From Frondihabitans sp. PhB188 (GTDB lineage Bacteria > Actinomycetota > Actinomycetes > Actinomycetales > Microbacteriaceae), in NCBI RefSeq assembly GCF_003752365.1, contig NZ_RJUO01000005.1, positions 299,299 to 363,298 of the forward strand: 64,000 nt of DNA, given 5' to 3'. A model generated the notes under the pieces. It was given only the letters and a program-made list of their open reading frames with translations. It had not been told where the DNA came from and ran no database searches. Positions 9,322 through 17,567 of this stretch are shown in pieces; position 1 is the first letter of the stretch; each line of letters opens with the position of its first letter. The position numbers were made by a program, and so were the translations under genes.

Positions 9322-9511
9322 GTCGCTCCTAACGTGTGAAAGCTGGCAGCCCCTCGTGACTCTCTCGAGTCCAGTGCTCACACGAAAAAAGCTCCGCGCA
9401 GAATGCACGGAGCTTGAGCTTCGAACACCTGCGCGGGACGTCTCTCGGGAGAGAACCTTCGGCCAGCGCTTGCTCTTTCGAGCGGGCACCGACAACCAGC
9501 GGTCTTGGGCT
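9322..9511 (-). promoter_or_regulatory. rplJL leader RNA (L10-type autoregulatory leader)
   Basis: About 190 nt of non-coding leader lie between the inferred promoter and the rplJ start. It holds several paired segments and, in its distal third, a strong terminator hairpin (9384-9415). Ribosomal protein L10 leaders are a known RNA family bound by the L10/L12 complex. The match here is by position and architecture, not by covariance search. Confidence 0.6.
9384..9415 (-). terminator. Intrinsic terminator inside the rplJ leader (probable attenuator)
   Basis: On the minus strand AAGCTCCGTGCA pairs with TGCGCGGAGCTT (one G-U pair) around a 3-nt loop and runs directly into six T. It lies about 60 nt before the rplJ start codon, so unless antiterminated it would stop transcription before rplJL. 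Confidence 0.8.
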
Positions 9512-9517
9512 TCGTTC

Positions 9518-9547
9518 ACTATAGGCGACCGGCCCGAGTTCCTGCAA
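9518..9547 (-). promoter_or_regulatory. Probable rplJL promoter
   Basis: On the minus strand TTGCAG (9542-9547) and TATAGT (9518-9523) are separated by 18 bp, a good fit to the housekeeping -35/-10 pattern. Transcription would start near 9511 and produce the leader described above. The -35 overlaps one copy of the dispersed GAGTTCCTGC word. Confidence 0.6.
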
Positions 9548-9600
9548 CTCCCGCCGAAGACGCCGGGCATCGGTCACAGGCAGTGTCTGCAGGAACTCGG
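9534..9600. repeat. Inverted pair of the dispersed GAGTTCCTGC word
   Basis: CCGAGTTCCTGCA (9534-9546) and its exact reverse complement TGCAGGAACTCGG (9588-9600) form a 13-bp inverted repeat with a 41-bp spacer. It lies between the rplJ promoter and the 3' end of the histidine kinase gene. Confidence 0.9.
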
Positions 9601-9608
9601 GGCGGTCG

Positions 9609-11183
9609 CTACGAGCGCACCGGCTCGGGCGCCGGCAGCGGAACCGGCCGACCCTGCGGTGCGCGCTCGAGCGGCAGCCGCACCGTGAAGACGGCACCGG
9701 GGTCGCCGTTCGTCGCGGTCACCGTGCCCCCGTGCGAGTGCACGACGGCATGGACGATGGCCAGGCCGAGACCGGTCGAGCCGGCCTTGCGCGACCGCGA
9801 GCTGTCGGCCCGGGCGAACCGCTCGAACAGCACCGGCATGACGGCGGGGTCGATCCCCGGACCGTTGTCCGAGACCGTGACGATGGCTTCGTGAGTCGTG
9901 TCGTCGCGCTCCAGGCTGACCCACACCTCGGTGCCGTCGGGCGTGTGGGTGCGGGCGTTGGCCAGGAGGTTCGCGACGACCTGATGCAGGCGCATCGGGT
10001 CGCCGAGCAGCGTGATCGGCACCTCGGGCACCGAGACGTCGTACTGGTGCTCCGTCGCCTGAACGTGCGTGTCGTGCACGGCGTCCAGGACGATGCGCGT
10101 GAGGTCGACCTCCTTCTTGACGAGGTCGGTGCCCTCGTCGAGGCGGGCCAGCAGCAGGAGCTCCTCGACCAGCGACGTCATGCGGACCGACTCGGATTCG
10201 ATTCGGCCCATGGCGTAGACCACGTCTTCGGGGAGGTCCTTGCCCATGCGGCGGGTGAGCTCGGCGTAGCCGCGCACCGAGGCGAGCGGCGTGCGGAGCT
10301 CGTGTGACGCGTCGGCGACGAACTGCCGCACCTTGTTCTCGGACTCCTGGCGGGCCGTGAGCGCATGCGAGACGTGACCGAGCATGCGGTTCATGGCGGC
10401 GCCGACGCGTCCGACCTCGGTGCGGGTGTCGGTGTCCTCCTCGGGCACGCGGGCGTCGAGCGCGACCTCGCCGCGGTCGAGCGGCATCTCGGCGACGCGA
10501 GCCGCGGTCTCGGCCATGCGCTGCAGCGGTCCGAGGGCGTACTTGACGGTGATCATGGCGAAGAAGATCGCGGCGGCGATGCCGGCGGCCGCGATGATCG
10601 CGATGCCGGCGATGAGCTTGCCGACGGGGCCGGTGACGGAGTCTCGCGGCAGGCCCACGACGACGCGAGCCTGGACGAAGCTGCCGCTGGGAAGCTGCAC
10701 CGTGACCGGCACCGCACGCACGAGATAGCTGCCGTAGCTCGAACCGAGCTGGATCTCCTCGCTCTTGTCGCCGGTCGCCACGTTCGAAAGGGCTGTCTTC
10801 GTGGCAGACGACACGGTGCCGACGCGTCCGGACTCGAGCACGAGACCGGAACCGAGCGTGCTGCTCGTGGCAGAGGCTGCGCTGCCCGAGTAGTAGATGG
10901 TCACGGTGCCCGGTGCCTGGTTGGGTCCGCCCGTGTCGGCACCCGACCCGCCGAAGCCGTTGCGGCCGTCCTGGCCTGAGGCGCGAGCGACGGCGGACGT
11001 GAGCTGCGCGTCAAGTTGGGCCGAGAGGACGCGCTGCAGGACGACCACGCTCAGGGCGCCGATCAGGATCGCCAGCAGAGCCGAGATCGCCACGATGCTC
11101 AGCACGAGGCGCCGGCGGAGCGTGAACGGACCACCGAAGCTCTTCGCCCATCCTCGCGCGACGGCTACGGGGTGGACCGTCAT
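9609..11183 (-). CDS. Sensor histidine kinase of an OmpR-class two-component system
   Basis: 524 residues from the ATG at 11183. It has TM1 (about 24-48), an extracytoplasmic region of about 140 residues rich in Ser/Thr/Gly, TM2 (LIAGIAIIAAAGIAAAIFF) and a HAMP linker. The HisKA phospho-acceptor motif is FVADASHELRTPLASVRGY, and the HATPase domain shows N-box NLLANARTHTP, DNGPGIDP and GSTGLGLAIV. It autophosphorylates on the His and passes the phosphate to the response regulator encoded just upstream (4-bp ATGA overlap). The overall layout resembles actinobacterial TcrY/TrcS-like kinases. The stimulus is unknown; the divergent ABC exporter is a plausible target. Confidence 0.94.
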   Translation of the reverse strand: MTVHPVAVARGWAKSFGGPFTLRRRLVLSIVAISALLAILIGALSVVVLQRVLSAQLDAQLTSAVARASGQDGRNGFGGSGADTGGPNQAPGTVTIYYSGSAASATSSTLGSGLVLESGRVGTVSSATKTALSNVATGDKSEEIQLGSSYGSYLVRAVPVTVQLPSGSFVQARVVVGLPRDSVTGPVGKLIAGIAIIAAAGIAAAIFFAMITVKYALGPLQRMAETAARVAEMPLDRGEVALDARVPEEDTDTRTEVGRVGAAMNRMLGHVSHALTARQESENKVRQFVADASHELRTPLASVRGYAELTRRMGKDLPEDVVYAMGRIESESVRMTSLVEELLLLARLDEGTDLVKKEVDLTRIVLDAVHDTHVQATEHQYDVSVPEVPITLLGDPMRLHQVVANLLANARTHTPDGTEVWVSLERDDTTHEAIVTVSDNGPGIDPAVMPVLFERFARADSSRSRKAGSTGLGLAIVHAVVHSHGGTVTATNGDPGAVFTVRLPLERAPQGRPVPLPAPEPVRS

Positions 11184-11929
11184 GCGACGGGCTTGATCAC
11201 GTAACCCACGCCGCGCACGGTGTGGATCATGGGCTCTTCGCCCGCGTCGATCTTCTTGCGGAGGTACGAGATGTAGATCTCGACGACGCTGGACTTGCCG
11301 CCGAAGTCGTACGACCACACGCGGTCGAGGATCTGCGCCTTCGACAGCACACGGCGCGGGTTGCGCATGAGGAAGCGCAGCAGCTCGAACTCAGTGGCGG
11401 TGAGCTCGATCTCGCGACCGGCGCGCGACACCTCGTAGCTCTCCTCGTCGAGCACGAGGTCGCCCACGATGATGCGCGAGTCGCCGCCCTCGGAGACCAT
11501 CGCGGCCGAGCGGCGGATGAGGCCGCGGAGACGGGCGACGACCTCTTCGAGGCTGAACGGCTTGGTGACGTAGTCGTCGCCGCCCGCGGTCAGGCCCGTG
11601 ACGCGGTCCTCGACGGCGTCCTTCGCCGTGAGGAAGAGGATGGGGGTGTCGTCGCCGCCGGTGCGGAGGCGGCCGAGCACCTGGAGGCCGTCGATGTCGG
11701 GGAGCATGACGTCGAGGACGATCGCGTCGGGCTTGAACTCGCGGGCGAGCGTCAGAGCGGTCTGTCCGTCCGGTGCGGCCTTGACCTCCCAGCCCTCGTA
11801 GCGGAGCGCCATGGAGAGCAGGTCGGTGAGGCTGTTCTCGTCGTCGACGACGAGCACTCGGAGGGGCGAGCCGTCGGCGCGGGTGAGGCGCGGTGCGGCG
11901 GGGGCGGTGATGGGGGCTGAAGTGGTCAC
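11180..11929 (-). CDS. OmpR/PhoB-family response regulator
   Basis: 249 residues from GTG 11929; the frame is open further upstream but that part does not look coding. Receiver domain: LRVLVVDDENSL with the acidic pocket, phospho-acceptor in DAIVLDVMLPDIDG, the switch Thr in ILFLTAKD and Lys in DYVTKPF. C-terminal winged helix: LTATEFELLRFLMRNP, SKAQILDRVWSYDFGG and the VRGVGYVIK tail. Translationally coupled to the kinase. The intergenic region at 11930-12095 is shared with a divergent ABC exporter operon, the classic layout for a regulated antimicrobial or envelope-stress exporter. Confidence 0.95.
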   Translation of the reverse strand: MTTSAPITAPAAPRLTRADGSPLRVLVVDDENSLTDLLSMALRYEGWEVKAAPDGQTALTLAREFKPDAIVLDVMLPDIDGLQVLGRLRTGGDDTPILFLTAKDAVEDRVTGLTAGGDDYVTKPFSLEEVVARLRGLIRRSAAMVSEGGDSRIIVGDLVLDEESYEVSRAGREIELTATEFELLRFLMRNPRRVLSKAQILDRVWSYDFGGKSSVVEIYISYLRKKIDAGEEPMIHTVRGVGYVIKPVA

Positions 11930-12007
11930 GCTCTCAAGTATCTGCCGGTTTCTATGAGCTGCCTGTGACGACCTGATGAGCCCGCCAGGGATTTGCTTCA
12001 TAGGAAT

Positions 12008-12037
12008 TTGACAAGGTCGCGATAACCCCGCCATATG
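12008..12037 (+). promoter_or_regulatory. Candidate promoter of the ABC exporter operon
   Basis: A consensus TTGACA at 12008-12013 is followed after 17-18 bp by CCATAT/CATATG (12031-12037), a weak -10. Only the -35 is convincing. Confidence 0.4.
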
Positions 12038-12095
12038 CGCCGTCCGTACTGTCGCCATGTTCACAGCACCTTGCCACCACCCCGAGGAGTACCCC

Positions 12096-13643
12096 TTGTT
12101 CTTCACCTACCTGTACCGGGAGCTGAGCAACCGGCGCAAGCAGACGGCGATCATCGCCACCGGCATGGCCCTGGCCATCGCGCTCGTCATCATCGTCAAC
12201 TCCGTCGCAGGCGGGGTGAAGGCGGCGCAGTCGACCGTGCTCCAGTCCGTCTACGGCGTCGGCACCGACATCACCATCAGCCAGACCGAGACGCCGTCGT
12301 CGACCGGCGGTCGGCCGACCTTCACCTTCGGCTCCGGCGGCGGAACGACCAGCGGCAACAGCACGTCGCTGTCGCAGTCCAGCCTGAGCGCTGCACGGGG
12401 CACGGCCACCTTCGCCGACTCCGCCCTCGCGAAGGTCGAGAAGACGACCGGCGTGAAGAGCGCCGCGGCGACCCTGTCGCTCCAGCTCAACGACTTCTCG
12501 GGCACCACGACGCAGCAGGGCACGTCGGGCACGACCGGAGGCACCGCCCAGCAGCAGGCCCCGACCGGCACGGCCACCGGCGCGCCGACCGGCGGCCAGG
12601 GCGGCGGCGGCTTCGGCGGCGGCTCGTTCAGCTTCGACCAGACGACGGTCTCGGGCGTCAGCGTCACGGCCGACGCCGTGGGCCCCCTCACGAGCGTCTC
12701 GCTCACCAAGGGCCGCACCTTCACGTCGGCCGACGCCGGCGAGCACGTCCTGATCGTCGACAGCTCGTACGCCAAGACCGAGAGCCTCGCGGTCGGCGAC
12801 ACCAAGAAGATCGGCTCCACGACCTTCACCGTGATCGGCATCGTCAAGTCGACCTCGTCGTCGGCGACCACCGGCTCCGACATGTACATGCCCCTCGACA
12901 CCGCCCAGAAGGTCGCCGACCTCTCGGGCAAGGTCAGCACCATCTACGTCAGCGCCGAGTCGTCCAGCGACGTCTCGACGCTCAAGAGCGCTCTCGAGAA
13001 GACCCTCCCGAAGGTGACGGTCTCGACGGAGTCCGACCTGGCGTCCAGCGTCTCCGGCTCCCTGTCGACGGCTTCCAGCCTGGTCTCGAACCTCGGCACC
13101 TGGCTGTCGATCATCGTGCTGGCCGCCGCCTTCCTGATCGCGATCCTGTTCACGGTCTCGGGCGTCACCCGCCGCACCCGCGAGTTCGGCACGCTGAAGG
13201 CGATCGGCTGGTCGAACGGCCGCATCGTGCGTCAGGTGGCCGGCGAGTCGTTCGTGCAGGGCCTCATCGGCGGCGTCGCCGGCGTAATCGTGGGCATCGT
13301 CGGAGTCATCGTGATCAACGTCATCGCCCCGACGCTCTCGGGCGGCGCCGCGACGACGACAGCCGGAGGCGCAGGCGGCGGCACTCCCCCGGGCGGGGCG
13401 GCCGGCGGCACGGCGGGCGGAGCCGAGGGAGGCACGGGCGCAGGAACCGGCGCCACCGGCGCCCGCTTCGGCGCCCAGGTCGCCTCCACTGCAACCGAGG
13501 TCAGCCTCCACGCCCCGATCGCCGTCTCGATCATCGTGATCGCGGTCGCCCTCGCCGTGATCGGCGGCCTCCTCGCCGGTGCGATCGGCGGATGGCGCGC
13601 CTCGCGCCTCCGTCCCGCCGAAGCTCTCCGCAGCGTGGCCTGA
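12096..13643 (+). CDS. MacB/FtsX-type ABC transporter permease
   Basis: About 515 residues. I place the start at TTG 12096 because GAGGAG (12084-12089) sits 6 nt upstream; the ATG at 12057 has no ribosome site. Layout: an N-terminal helix (IATGMALAIALVIIVNSVA), a large extracytoplasmic MacB-core domain rich in Thr/Ser/Gly, then three C-terminal helices in the FtsX pattern. FGTLKAIGWSNGRIVRQV lies between the first two. A Gly/Ala-rich low-complexity loop of about 60 residues separates the last helices. Such permeases work with a LolD/MacB-like ATPase (next gene) in mechanotransmission-type export. The region is Gly/Thr-repetitive but in frame throughout. Confidence 0.92.
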   Translation: MFFTYLYRELSNRRKQTAIIATGMALAIALVIIVNSVAGGVKAAQSTVLQSVYGVGTDITISQTETPSSTGGRPTFTFGSGGGTTSGNSTSLSQSSLSAARGTATFADSALAKVEKTTGVKSAAATLSLQLNDFSGTTTQQGTSGTTGGTAQQQAPTGTATGAPTGGQGGGGFGGGSFSFDQTTVSGVSVTADAVGPLTSVSLTKGRTFTSADAGEHVLIVDSSYAKTESLAVGDTKKIGSTTFTVIGIVKSTSSSATTGSDMYMPLDTAQKVADLSGKVSTIYVSAESSSDVSTLKSALEKTLPKVTVSTESDLASSVSGSLSTASSLVSNLGTWLSIIVLAAAFLIAILFTVSGVTRRTREFGTLKAIGWSNGRIVRQVAGESFVQGLIGGVAGVIVGIVGVIVINVIAPTLSGGAATTTAGGAGGGTPPGGAAGGTAGGAEGGTGAGTGATGARFGAQVASTATEVSLHAPIAVSIIVIAVALAVIGGLLAGAIGGWRASRLRPAEALRSVA

Positions 13644-13678
13644 GCCGCGACCTCCGACATCGACACGACAGGACTCCC

Positions 13679-14347
13679 ATGTACTCCCTGAAAGACGTCA
13701 CCAAGACGTACGTCCAGAAGAAGCGCACCGTCACCGCGCTCAGCAAGGTGAACCTCGAGATCCCGACCGGCCAGATGGTCGCGATCCAGGGCCCCACCGG
13801 CGGCGGCAAGTCGACGCTGCTGCAGATGCTCGGCGCCCTCGACAAGCCCACGTCGGGCGAGATCGTGCTCGGCACGAAGACCGTCTCGACCCTCGGCGAC
13901 TCGAAGCTCGCCGACATCCGCGCCACCGACATCGGCTTCGTGTTCCAGGGCTTCAACCTGATCCCGACGCTCACGGCGCTCGAGAACGTGCAGACCGCGT
14001 TCGCCCGCTCGCCACTGTCCCGCGACGAGCAGAAGGCGCGGTCGATGGCCGCACTCGAGTCGGTCGGGCTCGCCGAGCGCGCCGACCACCTGCCGTCGGA
14101 GCTCTCGGGCGGCCAGCAGCAGCGCGTCGCGATCTCCCGCGCGCTGGTCAAGGAGCCCAGCGTGCTCCTGGCCGACGAGCCGACCGGCGCCCTCGACGAG
14201 GCGACCCGCGACGAGATCATGGACCTCCTGGAGGGTGTGTGGCGCGACCGCGGCCTGACCCTGGTGATCGTGACGCACGACTCGTCGGTGGCTCGCCGCG
14301 CTGAGCGCCGCCTCCATCTCAAGGGCGGTCACGTCAAAGACGCCTAG
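13679..14347 (+). CDS. MacB/LolD-type ABC transporter ATPase
   Basis: 222 residues. Walker A reads GPTGGGKSTLLQ (Thr-Gly-Gly in place of the usual SGSGKS), followed by Q-loop VFQGFNLIPTLTALENV, signature LSGGQQQRVAISRALV, Walker B VLLADEPTGALD and H-loop VTHDSSVARRAERRL. It lies 35 bp after the permease and completes the exporter. The start is ATG 13679 with AGGA nearby. The Thr in Walker A is tolerated in related ATPases, so I consider it active. Substrate unknown. Confidence 0.95.
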   Translation: MYSLKDVTKTYVQKKRTVTALSKVNLEIPTGQMVAIQGPTGGGKSTLLQMLGALDKPTSGEIVLGTKTVSTLGDSKLADIRATDIGFVFQGFNLIPTLTALENVQTAFARSPLSRDEQKARSMAALESVGLAERADHLPSELSGGQQQRVAISRALVKEPSVLLADEPTGALDEATRDEIMDLLEGVWRDRGLTLVIVTHDSSVARRAERRLHLKGGHVKDA

Positions 14348-14378
14348 CCCGTCGCCGCGCCCGCCCGTGGGCACGGCC

Positions 14379-14442
14379 AGACCCTCTCGATCGGCCGAGA
14401 CGCGCGTCCGCGGACCGGCGGAGACGCCGATCGGGAGGGTCT
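14379..14442. terminator. Convergent-gene hairpin
   Basis: A 17-bp imperfect inverted repeat (14379-14395 with 14426-14442, one mismatch) separates the ABC ATPase gene from the PD40 gene and overlaps the latter's stop codon. There is no T-run, so function as a terminator is inferred from stem strength and position. Confidence 0.5.
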
Positions 14443-15352
14443 AGGCGTCGGCGAGAGGGTAGGCGACGCAGGCGAAGCGGCGCGAGTCGGGCGCCCAGCC
14501 CGCCACGTTGAGCGTGCCCTGGCCGCCGAAGAGGCGGAGCAGCTCGCGGTCGCCGAGCCCGTCGGGGTCGCCCCCGACGAGCGGGAGTGCGCGGATCGCC
14601 ACGGGGAGGTTCTCGGGGTGGCCGCGAGTTCCTGCGTCGTAAGAGAGGTAGACCAGGCACGACCCGTCGGGCGCCGGGTGCGGAAACCAGTCGACCGTGT
14701 CGGAGTCGACCACCCGCTCGAGCTCGGAGCCGTCGGGGCGGACGCGCGCGAGCTGGGCGTGGCCGGGCTCGTCGGTGAAGCGCTCGGTGTTGAACCAGAC
14801 CCAGCCGCCCGCCAGCTCGGCGCCGTCGTCAGGGTGCTCGTCGTCGGTCACCAGCGTCGTCGCACCGTCGGCGACCGCCACGAGCGCCAGGTTCGTGCGC
14901 CACTCGTCGAACGCGGACTCGGGCGTGGGCCGCCCGCCGACGACCACCGAGAGTGCGGTGCCGTCGGGCGAGACGCCGTGCAGGTAGTTCTTGTAGCCGC
15001 GGCCCTCCGGGTGCTCGCGGGTCACGCGCCGCGCGGTTCCGCCGGCGGCGGGCACCTCGTAGACGTGGCCGTCCTTCCCGCTGACGAAGATCGAGGCCCC
15101 GTCGGGCGCGATGACGTGATCGTTGTTGATCTCAGGAACTCCGCCCATCGCGATCGGCTCCAGACGACCGTCCGCGAGCCCGAGCCTCCACAGCAGCCCG
15201 TCGGCGTTGACGACGAGCGAGTGTCCATCCGGGTCCCAGTTCGGCGCCTCGACGAGCACGGTGTCGCTCTCGAAGACGGTCTCGGCGTCGCCGGTCGCGG
15301 GGTCGACGAGCAGCACTCGGCTGCTCTGGCCGGGGAGGAGGGTGCGGGGCAT
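14441..15352 (-). CDS. PD40/TolB-like beta-propeller protein
   Basis: 303 residues from ATG 15352, with GGGGG 2-6 nt upstream. No signal peptide or membrane helix is visible. The repeated pattern WDPDGHSLVVNADG, IAPDGASIFVSG, VSPDGTALSVVVGG, APDGSCLVYLSY and WAPDSRRFACVAY marks WD40-like PD40 blades, as in TolB. Cytoplasmic homologues beside LacI regulators and sugar transporters are often annotated 'biopolymer transporter Tol', and some relatives are oligogalacturonate lyases. Nothing here identifies a catalytic site, so a specific reaction is not claimed. It is last in the sugar operon, 8 bp after lacI-type gene's stop. Confidence 0.75.
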   Translation of the reverse strand: MPRTLLPGQSSRVLLVDPATGDAETVFESDTVLVEAPNWDPDGHSLVVNADGLLWRLGLADGRLEPIAMGGVPEINNDHVIAPDGASIFVSGKDGHVYEVPAAGGTARRVTREHPEGRGYKNYLHGVSPDGTALSVVVGGRPTPESAFDEWRTNLALVAVADGATTLVTDDEHPDDGAELAGGWVWFNTERFTDEPGHAQLARVRPDGSELERVVDSDTVDWFPHPAPDGSCLVYLSYDAGTRGHPENLPVAIRALPLVGGDPDGLGDRELLRLFGGQGTLNVAGWAPDSRRFACVAYPLADA

Positions 15353-15360
15353 GCCCCCAG

Positions 15361-16422
15361 TCAACCCGACGGAGCGGGATGCGCCGTGCTGCCGCGCACG
15401 ACAAGCGTCGTCGCGAGTTCCAGGCGGGTCGAGCGGAGCGCCGGCTCCTCGCGCAGGCGGAGCACGAGGCGCGTGGCCTCCTCCGCCATCTCGGTGAGCG
15501 GCTGCCTCACCGTCGTCATCGGCGGGCCGGTGAAGCGCGTCATGTGGAGGTCGTCGAAGCCGACGACCGAGAGGTCGTCGGGAATCCGGAGCGCGAGCGT
15601 GCGGGCCGCCTCGTAGACGCCCAGGGCCTGCATGTCGCTGGCCGCGAAGATCGCCGTCGGGCGGTCCGGCCGGCCGAGAAGCACCAGCCCCTCGGCCAGC
15701 CCCACCTCGAGCGAGAAGTCGCCGCCGCGCACGTAGCCGCCGTGCTCGGGGATGCCGGCCCCGGCGAGAGCCGCCCGGTACCCGGAGAGCCGCGCGGTCG
15801 ACGCCATGAAGCCGTCGGGACCGGAGATGGTCGCGATGTCCCGGTGGCCGAGCCCGATGAGGTGGCGGGTCGCCATGAAGCCGCCCATCCAGTTCGCCGA
15901 GCCGATCGCCGGGACGTCGGGATCGGGGTCGCCCTCCGGATCGATGATGACGAACGGAATGCTGTGGCTGCGGAGCTGGTGCCGGTTGTCGTCCGAGAGG
16001 TCGGCGATGACGAGCACGACGCCGAGCGGCCGGCGCTGCAGGACCCCCTCGATCCAGCTCGCGTCGCCCGCACCGCGGTCCTTCATGCCGGTGACCACGA
16101 CGCTCAGCCCGTTCTCGCGCGCGACGCTCTCGACGCCGACGACGACCTCGACCATCCACGGGCTGTCGAGCGCCTGGCAGACGAGCTCGAGCAGCGGCGC
16201 CGCCGCCTGCGTCGAGTTGCGCCGGTTGTAGCGCTGGTCGCGCAGGATCCCCGTGACACGGGCGCGGGTGTCGAGAGAGACTCCCCCGCGCCCGTTGAGC
16301 ACCTTCGACACCGTCGAGATCGAGACGCCGGCGCGCTCGGCCACCTCCGACAGAGTGGCCCGCGAGGCGGGGCCGCTGTCGGCGGCCGAAAGCGCCGCAG
16401 TCCTGTTCGTCACGGTCGTCAT
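15361..16422 (-). CDS. LacI-family transcriptional regulator
   Basis: 353 residues. The N-terminal HTH is ATLSEVAERAGVSISTVSKVLNG followed by hinge-helix sequence, then a periplasmic-binding-protein-like effector domain (VVIADLSDD, GFMASTARLSGYRAAL, AIFAASDMQALGVYEAAR, VVGFDDLHMTRFTGPP). These proteins bind palindromic operators and are released by a sugar ligand. Its place inside the sugar operon suggests it controls that operon together with the ROK protein at 23992. It lies 48 bp after the dehydrogenase gene. The ligand is unknown. Confidence 0.93.
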   Translation of the reverse strand: MTTVTNRTAALSAADSGPASRATLSEVAERAGVSISTVSKVLNGRGGVSLDTRARVTGILRDQRYNRRNSTQAAAPLLELVCQALDSPWMVEVVVGVESVARENGLSVVVTGMKDRGAGDASWIEGVLQRRPLGVVLVIADLSDDNRHQLRSHSIPFVIIDPEGDPDPDVPAIGSANWMGGFMATRHLIGLGHRDIATISGPDGFMASTARLSGYRAALAGAGIPEHGGYVRGGDFSLEVGLAEGLVLLGRPDRPTAIFAASDMQALGVYEAARTLALRIPDDLSVVGFDDLHMTRFTGPPMTTVRQPLTEMAEEATRLVLRLREEPALRSTRLELATTLVVRGSTAHPAPSG

Positions 16423-16469
16423 CGTACTGATGCTCGCGTCTCGGTCCGGCGCGGCGACCTAGCGGCCGC

Positions 16470-17567
16470 TCACCAGTCCTCGGGGCGGGCGCCGAGCGGC
16501 ACCGGCGCCGGGCGCTCGACCGTGCTCGACATCTCGACCACGCGCTTCTCGTCGCTCGAGACCAGGATCGCCTCCATCGCCTCCAGCACGTGGAACGCGA
16601 GCTCGCCGCTGGCGCGGTGCGGCCGGTCGGTCTCGATGGCGCGGGCCATGTCGGCGAGGCCGTAGCCGCGGCCGGCGTCGGCGTAGCCGGCCGAGACCGG
16701 CAGCTCGCGGAACTCGGGCTCGTCCTTCGTCGCGATCTCGCTCGGGTCGGAGAACCGGTTGGGGTCGGCGACGGCGATCGTGCCGGCGGTGCCGTAGACC
16801 TCGAACAGCGGCGAGCGGGTCGCCCACACCTCGAAGCTCACGGTGAGGGTGGAGGTCACGCCGGAGGCGTGCTCGATGAGGGCGGCGATGTGAGTGTCGA
16901 CGTCGACGGGGATCGCAGTTCCTGCGAGGGGGCCCGTCTCGACCACGCGGTCGCGGGTGGAGCGCGTCGCCTGCCCGGTGACGCGGACGATGGGGCCGAA
17001 CAGGGTGATCAGGCTCGTCAGGTAGTAGGGGCCCATGTCGAACAGGGGGCCGCCGCCGGGCTGGTAGTAGAACAGCGGCGACGGGTGCCAGCGCTCGTGC
17101 CCGGGCGCCGACCAGTGCACCTGAGCGCCCACGGGGGCGCCGATGAGGCCGGCGTCGAGGGCGTCGCGGGCGGTCTGGACTCCTGTCCCGAGCACGGTGT
17201 CGGGTGCGCTGCCGACGCGCAGCCCGGTCGTCTCGGCGAGCGCGAGCAGCGGGGCGGCCTCCTCGGTCGAGAGGCCGAGCGGCTTCTCGGCGAAGACGTG
17301 CTTGCCCGCAGAGAGGGCGCGCATGCCGACCTCGACGTGCGCTGCCGGGATCGTGAGGTTCACGATGGCGTCGATCGTCGGGTCGGCGAGCAGCTCGTCG
17401 ACGGTCAGAGCGCGGACGCCCTGGGCCGCGGCGACCTCGGCCGTGCGGGCGGCGTCGATGTCGGCGACGGCCACGAGCTCGAGGCCGGGCAGCGACGGGA
17501 AGCTCGCGAAGTACTGCTCGCTGATCTTCCCGACGCCGATGATTCCTACTGTCAGCGGCTGGCCCAC
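16470..17567 (-). CDS. Gfo/Idh/MocA-family NAD(P)-dependent sugar dehydrogenase (ThuB-like)
   Basis: 365 residues from GTG 17567, which has a GGGGG site and overlaps the end of the thuA-like gene by 16 bp. Rossmann start VGIIGVGKISEQYF; the EKPLG motif (HVFAEKPLGLSTEEA) carries the conserved catalytic-site Lys. The C-terminal domain has the DMGPYYLTSLITLFGP block, typical of the family. Enzymes of this family oxidise or reduce sugars, inositols and glycosides. In rhizobia a similar ThuA-ThuB pair next to a disaccharide ABC transporter makes 3-keto sugars, which is the best guess here, by context only. Confidence 0.9.
   Translation of the reverse strand: MGQPLTVGIIGVGKISEQYFASFPSLPGLELVAVADIDAARTAEVAAAQGVRALTVDELLADPTIDAIVNLTIPAAHVEVGMRALSAGKHVFAEKPLGLSTEEAAPLLALAETTGLRVGSAPDTVLGTGVQTARDALDAGLIGAPVGAQVHWSAPGHERWHPSPLFYYQPGGGPLFDMGPYYLTSLITLFGPIVRVTGQATRSTRDRVVETGPLAGTAIPVDVDTHIAALIEHASGVTSTLTVSFEVWATRSPLFEVYGTAGTIAVADPNRFSDPSEIATKDEPEFRELPVSAGYADAGRGYGLADMARAIETDRPHRASGELAFHVLEAMEAILVSSDEKRVVEMSSTVERPAPVPLGARPEDW

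Noticed and set aside
12035..14347. A 770-codon plus frame joining the permease region to the ABC ATPase
   Set aside because: Its first 550 codons are an Arg/His-rich shadow frame of the permease; the ATPase starts at 13679.
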